Below, piece by piece: positions 43,689-52,905 of a stretch of 64,000 nucleotides of DNA. The position numbers and the translations under genes are program-made. Location: assembly GCA_900544305.1 (NCBI GenBank), contig UQUV01000008.1, positions 36,216 through 100,215 of the forward strand, read 5' to 3'. Below the pieces are notes generated by a model, which did not search any database, was not told the DNA's origin, and was given only the letters and a program-made list of their open reading frames with translations. Source of the stretch: an uncultured Porphyromonadaceae bacterium (GTDB lineage: Bacteria > Bacteroidota > Bacteroidia > Bacteroidales > Muribaculaceae). The stretch's first letter is position 1; each line of letters opens with the position of its first letter.

Positions 43689-43862
43689 CAAAGATAGTGA
43701 AAGGTGAGCGGAGAAAAAAATAATGAAACTTGTTTCAATTATTTTTTTCTCCCGAACCGCATCTTATATTATCCAAAGATAGGAAAAGTGAGCGCAGAGG
43801 CAAATGAAAACAAGTTTTCAAATTTGACTGTGCAGAACTGCATCCTGTCTTATCAAAAGATA
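43689..43862 (-). repeat. Two tandem promoter-containing repeat units upstream of the porin
   Basis: Minus strand, same family as 2431-2644. Proximal unit: -7 box TATCTTTG (complement of 43689-43696), a very long palindrome at 43711-43751 (about 19-bp arms with one bulge) and the distal ATAAGATGCGG end near 43757-43773. Distal unit: -7 box TATCTTTG (complement of 43774-43781), TTTG (43801-43804) 19 nt upstream, palindrome 43801-43826, distal end GATAAGACAGGATGC (complement of 43840-43854). A further TATCTTTTG remnant abuts it. The palindrome sequences differ between units while the flanks are conserved. Confidence 0.75.
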
Positions 43863-43874
43863 CACTAAAGTTAA

Positions 43875-43910
43875 TTTTCGACAGAAGAACATAAAGACAA
43901 AATTTGGGGA
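43875..43910 (+). repeat. Single end of the 117-bp inverted-repeat element
   Basis: TTTTCGACAGAAGAACATAA continues into AATTTGGGG, matching the outer 35 or so bases of the right end of the element at 37465-37581 (reverse strand), with a few differences. The rest of this intergenic region (43911-44055) shows nothing recognisable. Confidence 0.55.
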
Positions 43911-44055
43911 ACGCACTCAAAGACTATCCTCTATAAGACAGATAATAAAAGCCGGAAGCAAAGGCATTGCCAAACGATATTTTTATCAAACGTAGGGACA
44001 CACCCCGGTGTGTCCGACTACCGACAACCGCACTTTTGTTTCACCCCAAAAACAA

Positions 44056-44098
44056 GACTCTGCACGCCCGGCCTTCAACGGCTTTCGGCATGCAGAGC
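44056..44098 (-). terminator. Terminator of the GHL10 gene
   Basis: Arms CTCTGCA-c-GCC and GGC-a-TGCAGAG form a stem with a long loop; on the minus strand it is followed by TTGTTTTT. Confidence 0.6.
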
Positions 44099-44131
44099 CT
44101 TCCTCCCTAATATTTTTTCAGACTGTTATTA

Positions 44132-45619
44132 CTACAGTTTCAGTTTCAACGAAACGCCTTCCTTGCTTTCATTGTTGGCGCAGTCGAGAGCTGTCACCAC
44201 ATAGGTATATTCACCTTTCACGTCAGCCGGCACTACATATTCCGGCTTATAGGTTACGCACTGAATAGCTGCGGCATTTTCCAAATCGCATTTTTCACCT
44301 TTGGCAAAACGATAGACCACGTATGAGCGCGCTTCCTGCATCGGGCTGTCGGCCTTCGGAGCTGACCAGTTCAAAGTGCGACCGTCGGCTTTGAGGTTAC
44401 GTACCTCTTCCGGTGCAACATTGTCGATCCACGGATAGTTTGGCACAAGTGCGATAGTCGACTGCTGACGAGTAGCCAAAGAATCGGCAATACCTTTATA
44501 GTTCTTTGTCAACGAATAGCCCGGCCACCAGCAGTTGCCTTGAATGTTAGGCAATTCGCGGGTCAAACGAATTTTATGGTCAAGCTGTGTAGGATTCTTT
44601 GACGGAGCCAAATCCGGCATATCCATTGTTTTCTCGATTGCCTGACCGATATACATATGTCGGCCGTTGGCATTGTCGTTCCACCAATAAGCCAGTTTTT
44701 CGGAAGAAGCCACTTTCTTTTCAAGTTCCCAATAAAGCTGCGGCAACATATAGTCTACCCAACCCTGTTCTGTCCAAAGAAGCACATCGGCATAAAGCGC
44801 ATCGTAGTTCTGCAAACCGTTAGTGTCACTACCGCGAGGGTCGCTCGTCTTGTTACGCCAGATACCGAACGGACTGATACCCAAACGCACCCATGGTTTC
44901 GTTGAAGCAATCACCTCATGAAGTCCTTCAATCAGCAAATCGACGTTCTGACGACGCCAGTCGCCGCGGTCCATTCCTTTTCCATATTTTTTATACGATT
45001 TATCGTCAGGGAAATCCTTTCCAGTCACCGGATAAGGGTAAAAATAGTCGTCCATGTGAATGGCATCGACATCGTAACGGGTAACGATATCCTTCACAAC
45101 ATCTTCAATGAACTTGCGGTTTTCAGGCAATCCCGGGTCAAAATACATTTTTCCGTCAGCATAAGTGACGAAGCGTTCCGGGTGCTTATAGTAGATGTGG
45201 TTGGCAGGCAATTTTTCATTCTTGGAAGTAGTAACGCGATACGGATTCAGCCATGCATGGAGTTCCATGCCGCGCGCATGCGATTCTTCAATCATAAACT
45301 GCAAAGGGTCCCAATAAGGCGACGGAGCCTGACCGGCTGTACCTGTAAGGAAACGGCTCCACGGTTCCAGCTCTGAAGCATAGAAAGCGTCGGCACTCGG
45401 ACGCACCTGAAACACAACTGCATTGCAGCCGGCAGCTTTCAGTTTGTCGAGTTGGTCACGCAAATAAGCCTGCGTTTCAGCAGGATTCATTTTTGCATAT
45501 TGTCCCTGATGGACAGTATGCACCCACGCACCACGAAATTCTCTTTTCGGATTGGCAGCAAACGACGGTAGGGCAAGTGTAATTGCCAGCATCGAGGCTA
45601 ATAAACTCTTCTTGATCAT
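44132..45619 (-). CDS. Glycoside hydrolase-like GHL10 family protein
   Basis: 495-aa exported glycosidase-like protein (signal peptide 1-21). The TIM-barrel domain (about 25-390) has the GHL10/YngK landmarks REFRGAWVHTVHQG, AGCNAVVFQVRPSADAFY, GMELHAWLNPYRV, VDAIHMDDYFYPYP and WVRLGISPFGIW. A fibronectin type III-like domain follows (about 405-495: APEEVRNLKADGRTLNWSAP...YVVTALDCANNES). Related proteins act on peptidoglycan-linked or other amino sugars, but this one's substrate is unknown. It is a single-gene unit divergent from the DUF4493 lipoprotein gene. Confidence 0.85.
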   Translation of the reverse strand: MIKKSLLASMLAITLALPSFAANPKREFRGAWVHTVHQGQYAKMNPAETQAYLRDQLDKLKAAGCNAVVFQVRPSADAFYASELEPWSRFLTGTAGQAPSPYWDPLQFMIEESHARGMELHAWLNPYRVTTSKNEKLPANHIYYKHPERFVTYADGKMYFDPGLPENRKFIEDVVKDIVTRYDVDAIHMDDYFYPYPVTGKDFPDDKSYKKYGKGMDRGDWRRQNVDLLIEGLHEVIASTKPWVRLGISPFGIWRNKTSDPRGSDTNGLQNYDALYADVLLWTEQGWVDYMLPQLYWELEKKVASSEKLAYWWNDNANGRHMYIGQAIEKTMDMPDLAPSKNPTQLDHKIRLTRELPNIQGNCWWPGYSLTKNYKGIADSLATRQQSTIALVPNYPWIDNVAPEEVRNLKADGRTLNWSAPKADSPMQEARSYVVYRFAKGEKCDLENAAAIQCVTYKPEYVVPADVKGEYTYVVTALDCANNESKEGVSLKLKL

Positions 45620-45814
45620 TTTGTTTTATGGTTTTAGTTGATTCGGCGGGCTAAATTACTACTTTCGGCAAGAGCCCGCCAATTTAAAAGGATTTTTTAA
45701 TATTCTTTTGTTAATTTTTAATCTACAATCTACTTATATCAAGAACACCCCTACAACAAATGCGAAATAGGCACCTATTGACGACAAAAGAGCCTATCTT
45801 TACCTCTTTAAAAG

Positions 45815-45845
45815 TTGCAATACCAGTAATAAATGACTTATTTTG
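45815..45845 (+). promoter_or_regulatory. Promoter of the DUF4493 lipoprotein gene
   Basis: TTG (45815-45817), 20-nt spacer, TTATTTTG (45838-45845), one base off the -7 consensus. It supports the start at 45865 instead of 45760. Confidence 0.55.
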
Positions 45846-45864
45846 CAACACAATACTACCCTAT

Positions 45865-48405
45865 ATGCAGACACGCTTTTTATATACATTACTCAGCCTT
45901 GCAGCTCTGATTCTGACAACTACCGGATGCCATAACGACCGCAACATCCTGATAACCGGTTACGGCGACCTGAATTTCATTATCCATGCCGATACTACCG
46001 TCAAGGGTATCGCCGGTGCCGACAATCTGAGCATACCGCTACCCGACATCGAAAAGTTTGAAATCACGGCCTCCAATTCCGAAACTGGCTATTCCAAAAC
46101 ATGGAAAACGCTGCAGGAATTCGAAGCCTCCCATCGGAAAGTACCCGTAGGTTCGTATCTCTTCTCCGCATCATTGGGAAAAATGGAAGAAGAGGGTTTT
46201 GACATGCTGTCGTTCTACGGTGAAAACAACGCAATAGTCTACGACGATATGCAGACCGACGTCACATTAGACTGTAAAGTTCACAACGCCCTTGTTTCCG
46301 CTTCATTCTCTGAGGCAGCAACCAAGGAGTTCAAGAACATCAGTCTGCGAATGAAATCCACCAAGGGCATCTATATTGGACTCAACCCCGACGAACACCG
46401 TGCGGCCTATATCCGTCCAGGAACCATTCAGGGAGAAGTGACACTGACCAACCAGGAAGGGAAGACCGTTACAATTTGCCCGATAAAAATCAACAACGCA
46501 CAGGTAAGCGAACACTATTGCGTCAGAACCGATATTGCCGAAACATCCGAAGGAAAAGCGTTGACATTTGTCTACGACGAAGCGACACTGCTCAAACCTG
46601 CAACAATACCTCTTAACGACAACCTGTTCAATGCTGTTCCGCCGAATATCAAGACCATTGGCTTCTCCAACAATGAACCCATCACGATATTGGAAAGCGA
46701 ACGTCCGCAACAGACAGTCAGATGCGAAATTTCAGTACCGAACGGACTGAAAAGCATCCGGCTTACAGCCCTTTCCGAAACCCTCTACAATAACGAACTG
46801 AGCCATGAAATTGAACTGATAGGCAACGACTTGTCCATACTAAAAAAACACGGATTCGTCATTGAGGGCAACGAGGAGAACTCCACAAGTGCGTTTATCG
46901 ATTTCACGGAAATGATTCCGGAACTGTCGGCCAAATCCGATGAAGCTGCCACCCACTACTTTATTGTGCAGGCAACCGACATCTACGGCATGCTTGCCAA
47001 CGAGCCGGCATTACTGGCCATCACGACAAATCCCGTAAAACTTCAAATGGATATTCCTGCTCCGATTGACTTTGATGCCACGAAAACCGATGTAAAACTG
47101 TCATACAACGGAACGTACCTCGAACGCTTCGTAAAAATACAGTATCAGGTCAACCAGGACGGCACATGGCTGGAAGCAGTGCCAACTGCAATAAAACAGG
47201 AAGGTGATTCCTATACGCTCACCATACCTGTCCCTGAAGGTGACAACCACATCGACCTCCGCGCCATCTATAAAAACGGCCGAAAGACATCGAACATTGT
47301 GAGCCAGCAAAGAATCATTCCCGAATATACGGCCTATTGCGGCAGCGAAAACATCTGGCCGTCGAAAGCCGACATCTTCATCTGGAGCGAAAAGAACAGC
47401 AAGATTATCCCCTACATTTCCGTATATGTGAAGGAGCAGGACGGAGAATTTCACCCGGCCGTTGTCGAACGTGTCACGGACGAGGGTCGCATCACCGTTT
47501 CAACGCTCATGCCATCCACCTCCTACACCATAAAAATCGTGGCAGGAATCGGCTCAAGCACGTCGAAAGAACAGACATTCGACATTACAACGGAAGCTGC
47601 TCTCCAGCTACCAAATCCAAGTTTTGAGGACAACAAGACCACTATCGACATTTCTACCATCAACTGTGGCGGAAAATACTCAAACCTGGCAAGCTGGATT
47701 CCTATCTACAACACGGCATCCATCAAAGTGAACGAGCCGAAAGAATGGACAAGTGTCAACACCAAGACCTGCTCGAGCTATTCACAGCCGGAAAACACAT
47801 GGTTCAAAGTTCCTACCGCAGAAATTGTACGCAAGGGCTACGAAGGTGCATTCGCCGTCAAATTGCGTAATGCCGCCTGGGACCTCCACGGCGTGGAACC
47901 ACCGCGCGACGCACGCACCGACCGGGAATATTACAGCCGTAATGCTCCGGAATTCGGCTACCGCTCAGCCGGAAAGCTCTTCCTCGGAAGCTATACTTTC
48001 TTCCCGGACGGACGAGAAGAATACAACATCGGCTACCCGTTCACATCCCGCCCGACTGCCATTCAAGGCATGTACTCCTATATTCAGGACAATCAGGACC
48101 TTACGGAAAACGGGCTTGTCATCATCCAAATGCTGCGGGAAGAATACGGACAGGAATATGTCATCGGTGAAGGAAAAGGACTGCTGAAACCCTCAACGTC
48201 GTTCACACGATTTGTAGTGCCTATCACCTACTCCATCCGTAACAAGAATGCGACGAAAATGAAGCTGCTTATTTCATCATCGTGCTACGCATCCGAAAAC
48301 CAGGAAGAAGAAACAAAGGCCATCAAGACGACCAACTATCTGGAAAAAGGCATCTCGACGGGAGCCGAGCTGACTGTCGACGATTTGATTTTATTATACG
48401 AATAA
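45865..48405 (+). CDS. Large lipoprotein with DUF4493 and PCMD domains
   Basis: 846-aa surface lipoprotein (lipobox TTTGC, C22). The N-terminal domain (about 30-235) is DUF4493-like: GYGDLNFIIHADT, LPDIEKFEITAS, VPVGSYLFSASLG. A long middle contains repeated beta-sandwich modules, one of them fibronectin-like (near residues 580-605, TSYTIKIVAGIGSSTS). The C-terminal PCMD domain (about 610-846) begins LPNPSFED, like the start of the 37817-39826 protein, and ends LTVDDLILLYE. Such proteins are common in Bacteroidales surface-glycan loci, but no SusC/SusD pair is near. ATG 45865 is chosen from the signal peptide and promoter. rseC starts 11 bases after the stop. Confidence 0.82.
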   Translation: MQTRFLYTLLSLAALILTTTGCHNDRNILITGYGDLNFIIHADTTVKGIAGADNLSIPLPDIEKFEITASNSETGYSKTWKTLQEFEASHRKVPVGSYLFSASLGKMEEEGFDMLSFYGENNAIVYDDMQTDVTLDCKVHNALVSASFSEAATKEFKNISLRMKSTKGIYIGLNPDEHRAAYIRPGTIQGEVTLTNQEGKTVTICPIKINNAQVSEHYCVRTDIAETSEGKALTFVYDEATLLKPATIPLNDNLFNAVPPNIKTIGFSNNEPITILESERPQQTVRCEISVPNGLKSIRLTALSETLYNNELSHEIELIGNDLSILKKHGFVIEGNEENSTSAFIDFTEMIPELSAKSDEAATHYFIVQATDIYGMLANEPALLAITTNPVKLQMDIPAPIDFDATKTDVKLSYNGTYLERFVKIQYQVNQDGTWLEAVPTAIKQEGDSYTLTIPVPEGDNHIDLRAIYKNGRKTSNIVSQQRIIPEYTAYCGSENIWPSKADIFIWSEKNSKIIPYISVYVKEQDGEFHPAVVERVTDEGRITVSTLMPSTSYTIKIVAGIGSSTSKEQTFDITTEAALQLPNPSFEDNKTTIDISTINCGGKYSNLASWIPIYNTASIKVNEPKEWTSVNTKTCSSYSQPENTWFKVPTAEIVRKGYEGAFAVKLRNAAWDLHGVEPPRDARTDREYYSRNAPEFGYRSAGKLFLGSYTFFPDGREEYNIGYPFTSRPTAIQGMYSYIQDNQDLTENGLVIIQMLREEYGQEYVIGEGKGLLKPSTSFTRFVVPITYSIRNKNATKMKLLISSSCYASENQEEETKAIKTTNYLEKGISTGAELTVDDLILLYE

Positions 48406-48416
48406 AACCGCCGGTC

Positions 48417-48836
48417 ATGACAGAGCAATCCATCGAACATACAGGCGTTGTGGTAAAAGTGACCGACAAGAGCTATCTGGTAGCCATTGAGAACGAACAG
48501 AAATGCGAAGGCTGTGCCGCCGCATTCCTCTGCAACCGCGATAACGACAACCGCCAGCTGATAGCCCGCAACCGGAAAATGCCTGTTCTCACCACCGGCG
48601 ACCGCGTGAGGATTTCCATATCAACTGCCCTCACATGGAAAGCGATTCTCTACTGCATTGCCGTTCCGCTCTTTCTGCTGCTGGCTGTCATTGTAGCCGT
48701 ATCCGTCACGACCGGCAACGACGGAATCGCCAGCCTTGCCGGACTTGCTGCCGTAGGACTCTATTTCTTTGTGGCCTACAGTCTGTCGCTCTTCACCCAA
48801 GCCCGATACAGCGTTACCGTTTCAAAGATAGCTTGA
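48417..48836 (+). CDS. RseC/MucC-family (SoxR-reducing) membrane protein
   Basis: 139-aa protein with a cytoplasmic N-terminal domain bearing a cysteine cluster (C30, C33 and C39 in KCEGCAAAFLC) and two membrane segments (about 77-98 and 104-124). RseC family members help keep SoxR reduced together with Rnf proteins in enterics, and in Bacteroidales the gene usually sits directly before rnfB. Here an oppositely oriented barrel gene separates them by about 940 bases. Start ATG 48417, 11 bases after the preceding lipoprotein gene. Confidence 0.85.
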   Translation: MTEQSIEHTGVVVKVTDKSYLVAIENEQKCEGCAAAFLCNRDNDNRQLIARNRKMPVLTTGDRVRISISTALTWKAILYCIAVPLFLLLAVIVAVSVTTGNDGIASLAGLAAVGLYFFVAYSLSLFTQARYSVTVSKIA

Positions 48837-48895
48837 TAAAACAAAAAGACCGACTCCTGAGAAGCCGGCCTTTATATTTTGATTGTATCTAAAAA

Positions 48896-49534
48896 TTAAA
48901 ACAAATATCTGAAAGTGAAGGCAAATGAATCTTGCAGACGGAAACGGAATTCACTCGTCTTGATATCGTATTTCACAGCACCTGTCGGCACATCCTTCAT
49001 CTTGTCATTGACATACGAAAGGTTTCCGCAAGTAATGCCCAATCCAACATGGTCAGTCGGACGGAACTCAAAGTTCAACACATTCACACCAATTTCAAAA
49101 CGGTTGTATCCCATTTTATAGGTGGTATTCTCGTCAACTTCCGATTTAGCGTTACCAAATTTCAAACCGATGTAAAGTTCCGGATTATAATAGAATTTAT
49201 CCGACAGTTTCACATAGTAGTACATAGAAGGACGGAACACCATCAATCCGGTACGATTGTAAAGATCGTCCTCCACGTCAGTCAACGCTTTGCTAAACTC
49301 ATAGCCGATGCCGGCACCAACTGCAATTTCATCTGTTACAAAGTAATGAAGCGACGGAATGATATTGAAGTCCGTCTGTTTTTCGCGTACTTGTGTTACA
49401 TTTTCGTGAGTATAGCTGGTTTTTGAAGTTGATATTCCAAATGTTCCCCCAACCATCCATACTCCGGCATTCTGTGCCATAGCTACAGCTCCTGTCATGA
49501 CAAAAGCCAGCAGCAAAAACAATTGTTTTTTCAT
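48896..49534 (-). CDS. Small outer-membrane beta-barrel protein
   Basis: 212-aa OmpW/OprF-like barrel: signal peptide 1-20, then about eight amphipathic strands (VWMVGGTFGIST, DFNIIPSLHYFV, IAVGAGIGYEFSKAL, GLMVFRPSMYYYVKL, FYYNPELYIGLKFG, YNRFEIGVNVLNFEFRP, VGLGITCGNLSYV, SFAFTFRYLF), ending in Phe as barrels do. Function unknown. It has a full-consensus promoter. The ATG at 49534 is used rather than the TTG two codons earlier. It is inserted between rseC and rnfB on the other strand. Confidence 0.82.
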   Translation of the reverse strand: MKKQLFLLLAFVMTGAVAMAQNAGVWMVGGTFGISTSKTSYTHENVTQVREKQTDFNIIPSLHYFVTDEIAVGAGIGYEFSKALTDVEDDLYNRTGLMVFRPSMYYYVKLSDKFYYNPELYIGLKFGNAKSEVDENTTYKMGYNRFEIGVNVLNFEFRPTDHVGLGITCGNLSYVNDKMKDVPTGAVKYDIKTSEFRFRLQDSFAFTFRYLF

Positions 49535-49563
49535 ATTCAATAAAATTTACAAATTAGCATTTA

Positions 49564-49595
49564 CAAATATATCTACAATTCTGATGTTTCCAAAA
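49564..49595 (-). promoter_or_regulatory. Promoter of the small barrel gene
   Basis: Minus strand TTTTG (49591-49595), 19-nt spacer, TATATTTG (49564-49571). Full consensus. Confidence 0.78.
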
Positions 49596-49726
49596 TTTTA
49601 ACCGCCTTTTTTCTCATAAAAGCCATAGGACAACGAAATTGGCAAAAGTATAGTTCTTCACCTGTTTTCCATAAAATTCCTCAAAAAATATCCCTTGTAT
49701 AAATAGTTTTTTTCGACACATTAATG

Positions 49727-49734
49727 TACATTTG
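49727..49734 (+). promoter_or_regulatory. -7 box of the rnf operon
   Basis: TACATTTG 44 nt upstream of the rnfB ATG. The -33 region is T-rich without a clear TTG. Confidence 0.6.
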
Positions 49735-49778
49735 CAACAATCTAATTTTACAAATTTATACAACTGAACAACACAAAT

Positions 49779-50624
49779 ATGAGTCCCATTTTATTAGCTG
49801 TTATTGTTTTGGGCGGGATTGGTTTGTTGTGTGCAGCTTTTTTGTATTTGGTTGCCAAAAAGTTTGCCGTTCATGAAGACCCTCGCATCGACCAGGTGGA
49901 AGAACTTCTGCCGGGTGCAAATTGCGGAGCCTGCGGCCATAGCGGTTGTCGCGACTTTGCCGTCAAATGCGTCACAGAGAACTCGCTGTCAGGCAAGTTT
50001 TGCCCCGTGGGAGGCGAAAAGGCGATGAGTGCCATTGGCAGCCTGCTCGGACTGAAAGCAGAATCGGCAGTCCAGAAAATCGCTGTTCTGCGATGCAACG
50101 GTTCTTGCCTTGTGCGCAAACATACCACTCTCTACGATGGACCACGTTCCTGTGCCATCGAACGCCTGATTTATGCCGGAGAAACAGAATGCCAATATGG
50201 CTGCCTTGGTTGTGGCGACTGTATTTCGGCCTGCAAATTCGGTGCTATCAAACTCAATGAAACCACCAAAATTCCAGAAATCGACGAGAATCTGTGTACG
50301 GCATGCGGTGCCTGTGTGGAAGCCTGTCCGGGTAACCTGATTGAACTGCGGGCAAAAGGTCCGAAAGGACGGCGTGTCTATGTGGCCTGCTCCAACCATG
50401 ACCGGGGTGCCCTGTCAATCAAAGAATGTAAGGCTTCATGTATCGGTTGCGGAAAATGCGCCAAGGTTTGTCCGTTTGACGCCATCACCGTTTCCGACAA
50501 TCTTGCCTATATCGATTATGAAAAGTGCCGCCTGTGCAGAAAATGTGTTGAGGTTTGCCCCGTTCACTGCATCACGGCTGTCAATTTTCCAGAACCTAAA
50601 ACTGCCAAGGAACAATCATGCTAA
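49779..50624 (+). CDS. rnfB: Rnf complex subunit RnfB
   Basis: 281-aa iron-sulfur subunit of the Rnf ferredoxin:NAD+ oxidoreductase; it receives electrons from reduced ferredoxin. One N-terminal membrane anchor (about 3-25), then the Fe-S domain NCGACGHSGC with a later C in FCPVGG (about 48-83), and several CxxCxxCxxxC clusters: CLGCGDCISAC, CTACGACVEAC, CIGCGKCAKVC and CRLCRKCVEVC, giving more ferredoxin modules than the short E. coli RnfB (192 aa). First gene of rnfBCDGEA; overlaps rnfC by 7 bases. Confidence 0.95.
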   Translation: MSPILLAVIVLGGIGLLCAAFLYLVAKKFAVHEDPRIDQVEELLPGANCGACGHSGCRDFAVKCVTENSLSGKFCPVGGEKAMSAIGSLLGLKAESAVQKIAVLRCNGSCLVRKHTTLYDGPRSCAIERLIYAGETECQYGCLGCGDCISACKFGAIKLNETTKIPEIDENLCTACGACVEACPGNLIELRAKGPKGRRVYVACSNHDRGALSIKECKASCIGCGKCAKVCPFDAITVSDNLAYIDYEKCRLCRKCVEVCPVHCITAVNFPEPKTAKEQSC

Positions 50625-51958
50625 AGACATTTCATAAAGGAGGCATTCATCCTCCCGAATACAAGCTCACAGCCGGATTTCCCATTAAAAGCATTCCGGC
50701 ATCGGAAGAGTATATGGTTGCCCTGTCGCAACACATCGGAGCTCCGGCAACCTGCAGCGTCAATGTCGGCGACCATGTGGCAAAATATCAGCTCATCGGA
50801 ACGGAACAAGGCTTCGTTTCCGCCAACGTCCATTCCCCGGTCAGCGGAACCGTAAAAAAAATCGAGAAAATAAAGACTGCTTTCGGATTTGAAACCACTG
50901 CCGTCATTATTCGCCGGGAGGGCGACGACATTGCGCCCCGAAATCCGCGCACACAAGAAACGGTAGCACAACTGACAGCTGACGAAATTATCAAAATCAT
51001 CGATGCTGCCGGTATCGTAGGCTTGGGTGGCGCTACATTCCCAACCCGTGTCAAACTGCTGCCGCCAAAAGGTACGGAAGTAGACACGCTGGTCATCAAT
51101 GGTGCGGAATGCGAACCGTTCCTGACGAATGACCACGAACTGATGCTGACATATCCGGAACAGGTCATCGAAGGCACCCGGCTGCTGCAACGGGCCATCA
51201 ACGCACAAAAAGCGGTCATCGCCATCGAAGAGAACAAACGCGATGCCATCAAGGCTTTGACTGAAGCGGCTTCCGGATACGGTGATATTGAAATAACGAC
51301 TCTTAAAACGAAATATCCGCAAGGCGGCGAGAAACAGCTGATTGACGCTACGCTCAACCGACAGATACCATCCGGCGGACTGCCTGCCTCTGTGGGAGTA
51401 GTGGTACAGAACGTTGCGACTGCCTATGCCGTATGGAACGCCGTTGTCAACGACATTCCGCTGACGGAACGCATTGTCACCGTTACCGGTCCGAACATCA
51501 GCCAACCGGGCAATTACATGGTTCCAATCGGCACACCCCTATCTGCCGTCATTGAAGCCGCAGGCGGCATCCCCGACAATACGGCAAAAGTAATTTTGGG
51601 CGGACCGATGATGGGAAAAGCCGCATCCAACCTGAACGCACCGACAACCAAAGGCGTATCAGGCATTCTGATTCTTCCCAACACCATGTCGAAGCGTGAA
51701 GAGCCCGAAAACTGTGTCCGCTGCGCATCGTGCGTGTCCGTATGCCCGATGGGACTGGAGCCCTATCTGCTCGCACGCCTTTCGGAACTGAAAAACTACG
51801 AACGTCTGGAACAGGAACATGTCATGGACTGCATTGAATGCGGTTCGTGCTCTTTCATCTGCATCTCCCACCGACCGATTCTTGACTACATCAGAATAGG
51901 AAAAATGCGGACGGGAGCCATTATCAAATCACGAAAATCCGATAACAACAAAAAATAA
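50618..51958 (+). CDS. rnfC: Rnf complex subunit RnfC
   Basis: 446-aa peripheral subunit thought to carry the NADH/FMN site. Diagnostic start HKGGIHPPEYK (6-16); the nucleotide-binding region holds GIVGLGGATFPTRVKL (about 131-146) and VINGAECEPFLTNDHELM (about 160-177), as in NuoF; two 4Fe-4S motifs CVRCASCVSVC and CIECGSCSFIC lie at about 366-417. Overlaps rnfB by 7 bases and its stop shares a base with the rnfD start. Confidence 0.96.
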   Translation: MLKTFHKGGIHPPEYKLTAGFPIKSIPASEEYMVALSQHIGAPATCSVNVGDHVAKYQLIGTEQGFVSANVHSPVSGTVKKIEKIKTAFGFETTAVIIRREGDDIAPRNPRTQETVAQLTADEIIKIIDAAGIVGLGGATFPTRVKLLPPKGTEVDTLVINGAECEPFLTNDHELMLTYPEQVIEGTRLLQRAINAQKAVIAIEENKRDAIKALTEAASGYGDIEITTLKTKYPQGGEKQLIDATLNRQIPSGGLPASVGVVVQNVATAYAVWNAVVNDIPLTERIVTVTGPNISQPGNYMVPIGTPLSAVIEAAGGIPDNTAKVILGGPMMGKAASNLNAPTTKGVSGILILPNTMSKREEPENCVRCASCVSVCPMGLEPYLLARLSELKNYERLEQEHVMDCIECGSCSFICISHRPILDYIRIGKMRTGAIIKSRKSDNNKK

Positions 51959-52905
51959 TGGACAGAGAACTCATTATATCATCGTCACCCCACATCCACA
52001 CTTCGGGCAGCGTCAGAAAAAGCATGCTAGCAGTAATCATTGCCCTGCTTCCTGCCGTAGCCTGCTCACTCTACTACTTTGGCGTGGGTGCATTGGTGGT
52101 GCTGGTTACAGCCATCGTCGGCTGTATGGCCACGGAATACCTGATACAGCGATTCCTGATGAAAGGGAAAAACACTCTCGGCAACTGTTCTGCCTTGCTT
52201 ACAGGTATCCTGCTTGCACTCAACCTGCCGTCCAACTTACCGGTATTTATTGTGCTCATCGGCTCAGTTGTAGCAATTGGCATTACTAAAATGGCATTCG
52301 GCGGACTCGGAAACAACATTTTCAACCCGGCCATAGCCGGACGTATATTCCTGCTGCTTTCTTTTCCAGCACAAATGACCACATGGCCGCTGCCTATCGA
52401 AAACCGCTGGCAGTATTTCGATGTGACAACCGGAGCTACCGTGCTGACCTCACTAAAAGAAGGCGCAGAACATACCCTCACACCGCTCAACGCCTTTTTG
52501 GGAAACATGGGAGGCAGTATGGGTGAAGTTTCGGCCATTGCCCTGCTTATCGGCTTTGCCTTCCTGCTTTACAAGAAAGTCATCAGCTGGCATATTCCAG
52601 TTTCCATCATTGCTACGGTAGCCGTTTTCTATACGCTATTGGGCGAGAATCCATTGATGCCGGTTCTTTCCGGAGGTCTGCTTTTGGGCGCCATATTCAT
52701 GGCCACCGACTATGTAACTTCGCCGATGTCCCATCGCGGTATGATTATCTACGGCATCATGATTGGCATCCTCACGGTGATTATCCGCAAATGGAGTGCC
52801 TACCCTGAAGGCATTTCATTCGCCATCCTCATCATGAACAGCCTCACGCCGCTCATCAACCGATATTTCAAGCCGAGAAGATTCGGAGAAAGGAGGATGA
52901 TATGA
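51958..52905 (+). CDS. rnfD: Rnf complex subunit RnfD
   Basis: 315-aa membrane subunit with about eight or nine hydrophobic segments. It carries a covalent FMN: the attachment motif is in DVTTGAT (155-161), with T161 the likely linked residue by comparison with other RnfD/NqrB proteins. GNNIFNPAIAGRIFLL (118-133) is highly typical. ApbE, encoded at 10528-11559, is the type of enzyme that attaches the flavin. Start overlaps the rnfC stop by one base; end overlaps rnfG by 4 bases. Confidence 0.95.
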   Translation: MDRELIISSSPHIHTSGSVRKSMLAVIIALLPAVACSLYYFGVGALVVLVTAIVGCMATEYLIQRFLMKGKNTLGNCSALLTGILLALNLPSNLPVFIVLIGSVVAIGITKMAFGGLGNNIFNPAIAGRIFLLLSFPAQMTTWPLPIENRWQYFDVTTGATVLTSLKEGAEHTLTPLNAFLGNMGGSMGEVSAIALLIGFAFLLYKKVISWHIPVSIIATVAVFYTLLGENPLMPVLSGGLLLGAIFMATDYVTSPMSHRGMIIYGIMIGILTVIIRKWSAYPEGISFAILIMNSLTPLINRYFKPRRFGERRMI

